23,631 bases of DNA. Source: an archaeon (GTDB taxonomy: Archaea; Asgardarchaeota; Hermodarchaeia; Hermodarchaeales; Hermodarchaeaceae). A program made the position numbers and the translations under genes. Shown here in pieces: positions 22,412-23,631 of this stretch. The notes beneath the pieces are model-generated. The model saw nothing but the letters and a program-made list of their open reading frames with translations. It searched no databases and was not told the origin of the DNA. The stretch is from NCBI GenBank assembly GCA_016550405.1, contig JABXGX010000117.1, forward strand, positions 1-23,631, given 5' to 3'. Position 1 is the stretch's first letter. Each line of letters opens with the position of its first letter.

Positions 22412-23631
22412 ATGGGTGATTCAGTATTTTTGACAAATCCTCCTGAAGAAAAACAAAACATCAGTTGGCGTCAAGCTTGGAAAATTGCAGGTACAATTGC
22501 CTTCGAAGTTCAGTTCCAGTCATCAATGTCAATGAGTTCTGGCGCTATGACTCAGACCGTGGAGCGAACAATCGAGAAAGCGAGAAGTAATGCCCGCATT
22601 AATAAAGTAATGGTAAGCTTGTTCATTGCATTCATAGCAGGTGTTTTTGGTATTATTATATGGGGAACTCTAAGTGGCCTTTATGGAATCCCTGCTGAGT
22701 ATCAATGGATCTCTGTCGCATTCACCGTCTCCATGTTCTGTCTCGTTGGTTTCGCCTTTCTTGTGTTTTGGGGGATTATGGTTTCCACTTCTTTCATTTC
22801 AACAAATGCAGCCAGCATCGGACATTACCTCCCTGTATCTCGGGCCGATACTGGAAAACTCGCCCTGTTAGCCTATGTTCGCTTATTTGATGCCCAGATG
22901 ATATCGATCATTATAGGATTTCCGCTAGCATATGGGGTGGTGATATACATTGTTTCAGGTTTGGTTATTTCTGCCATAATTGCTACCCTTGCCTGTCTTG
23001 TTGTTTATCTCATCACCGTCGGAATAGCAATCACCATAATGCTACTTCTAGCTCTCTACTTTTACACACGGATTCAAACGAGTGGGGGTTCACGGTTGGG
23101 TTCAATGGTTCGCTTTCTTTTCATCCTTCTTTGGGCGGTTGCCATCATCGGTTTTTCACTTTCCTTCCAACTTCTTAACTACATTATTCCTCTCCTTGAA
23201 GGCTTTGCTATCCTATTTGCGCCGTTTTGGCATATCTTTTACTTTGCTTATCCTTTCTCAATGGGAACCTTTGTTGTACTCATCACCGGAATCCCTGGTA
23301 CTCCCGCTTACTGGTTAGACTTCATTGCTGTTATTGTGTATGGTGCACTAGCCTTCATTGGTGTTCGCTGGTCCCGAAACTTCCTTCAACGAATAGGCAC
23401 CGGAGGCATTACTACATCTTCTACTAGCATTATTCGTCCCGTGCATATGAATGTGAGTCGTGTTGGAATTGCCCTCTTACGTAAAGATCTCCGGATTGCC
23501 TTTCGAACGCCAGGACAAGCCATGATGTTTTTTCTCCCTGCTCTGATGATGCTTCCAATATTTTTGCAATTCATTTTAGATCTGGGTGTAGTACATGTCT
23601 CCGACATCATTGTCTTCATAGCCATCCCAAC
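22412..23631 (+). CDS. ABC-2 type permease, partial (3' end beyond window)
   Basis: The frame opens with ATG at 22412, five bases after the ATPase stop, and stays open to the window end: 406 codons and no stop. The protein begins with a soluble stretch of about 65 residues, then has roughly six membrane segments, a Gly/Thr/Ser-rich linker ('GTGGITTSSTSIIRPVH') and a new amphipathic start 'VGIALLRKDLRIAFRTPGQA' leading into further segments. That second 'LLRKDLRIAFRTP' is typical of how an ABC-2 permease half begins, so the whole protein is probably a large two-half permease with both halves on one chain. Substrate unknown. Its partner is the ATPase gene directly upstream. Confidence 0.85.
   Translation, partial: MGDSVFLTNPPEEKQNISWRQAWKIAGTIAFEVQFQSSMSMSSGAMTQTVERTIEKARSNARINKVMVSLFIAFIAGVFGIIIWGTLSGLYGIPAEYQWISVAFTVSMFCLVGFAFLVFWGIMVSTSFISTNAASIGHYLPVSRADTGKLALLAYVRLFDAQMISIIIGFPLAYGVVIYIVSGLVISAIIATLACLVVYLITVGIAITIMLLLALYFYTRIQTSGGSRLGSMVRFLFILLWAVAIIGFSLSFQLLNYIIPLLEGFAILFAPFWHIFYFAYPFSMGTFVVLITGIPGTPAYWLDFIAVIVYGALAFIGVRWSRNFLQRIGTGGITTSSTSIIRPVHMNVSRVGIALLRKDLRIAFRTPGQAMMFFLPALMMLPIFLQFILDLGVVHVSDIIVFIAIP

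Noticed and set aside
1..23631. tRNA, rRNA, CRISPR array, insertion sequence or prophage
   Set aside because: No tandem spaced repeats, transposase, integrase or cloverleaf-like segment was noticed on reading. A dedicated covariance-model scan was not possible here.

Overview
The window reads as a chromosomal segment of an archaeon. Supporting signs are AT-rich TATA-type boxes 30-60 bases upstream of several starts, Shine-Dalgarno motifs of the GGTG/GAGG type, a KaiC/RecA-like protein, a magnesium transporter split into two single-domain genes, a tungsten-type aldehyde:ferredoxin oxidoreductase, and an NADH-dependent ferredoxin:NADP+ oxidoreductase (Nfn). The moderate GC content (about 45% by eye) together with acyl-CoA ligase, thiolase-fold and GH5 genes would suit an Asgard (for example Thorarchaeota-like) or similar heterotrophic lineage. 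That placement is a guess, because no marker gene is present.

Layout. 1-854: regulatory-looking DNA and a KaiC-like protein that has lost its ATPase residues. 927-9299: a same-strand cluster that starts with NfnA and ends with NfnB. Between them lie a small membrane protein, an SCP2-domain protein, an NAD-type D-2-hydroxyacid dehydrogenase, an FGGY sugar kinase, a FucA-type class II aldolase and an AOR-family oxidoreductase. 9300-10727: a possibly structured, GC-rich leader and two MgtE-type membrane proteins. 10780-12126 (minus): a tryptophan-rich membrane protein of unknown family, divergent from an alpha/beta hydrolase and an acyl-CoA ligase (12224-14609). 14610-15012: an apparently decayed gene. 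15004-15498 (minus): DinB-family protein. 15621-17537: a GH5 protein resembling glycolipid and steryl glucosidases. 17678-20166 (minus): a FabH-like thiolase-fold enzyme and an MFS transporter. 20291-21546: a possible 13-codon leader ORF and a second MFS transporter. 21607-23631: an ABC ATPase and its multi-spanning permease, which is cut by the window edge.

The most coherent biology is the 927-9299 cluster. The kinase and aldolase would split a phosphorylated ketose into dihydroxyacetone phosphate and a short aldehyde. The AOR would oxidise the aldehyde to an acid and reduce ferredoxin. The dehydrogenase could oxidise the resulting 2-hydroxyacid and give NADH. Reduced ferredoxin plus NADH are exactly the two donors that Nfn combines to make NADPH. 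Each step is a family-level assignment; the joined pathway and its substrate are inference.
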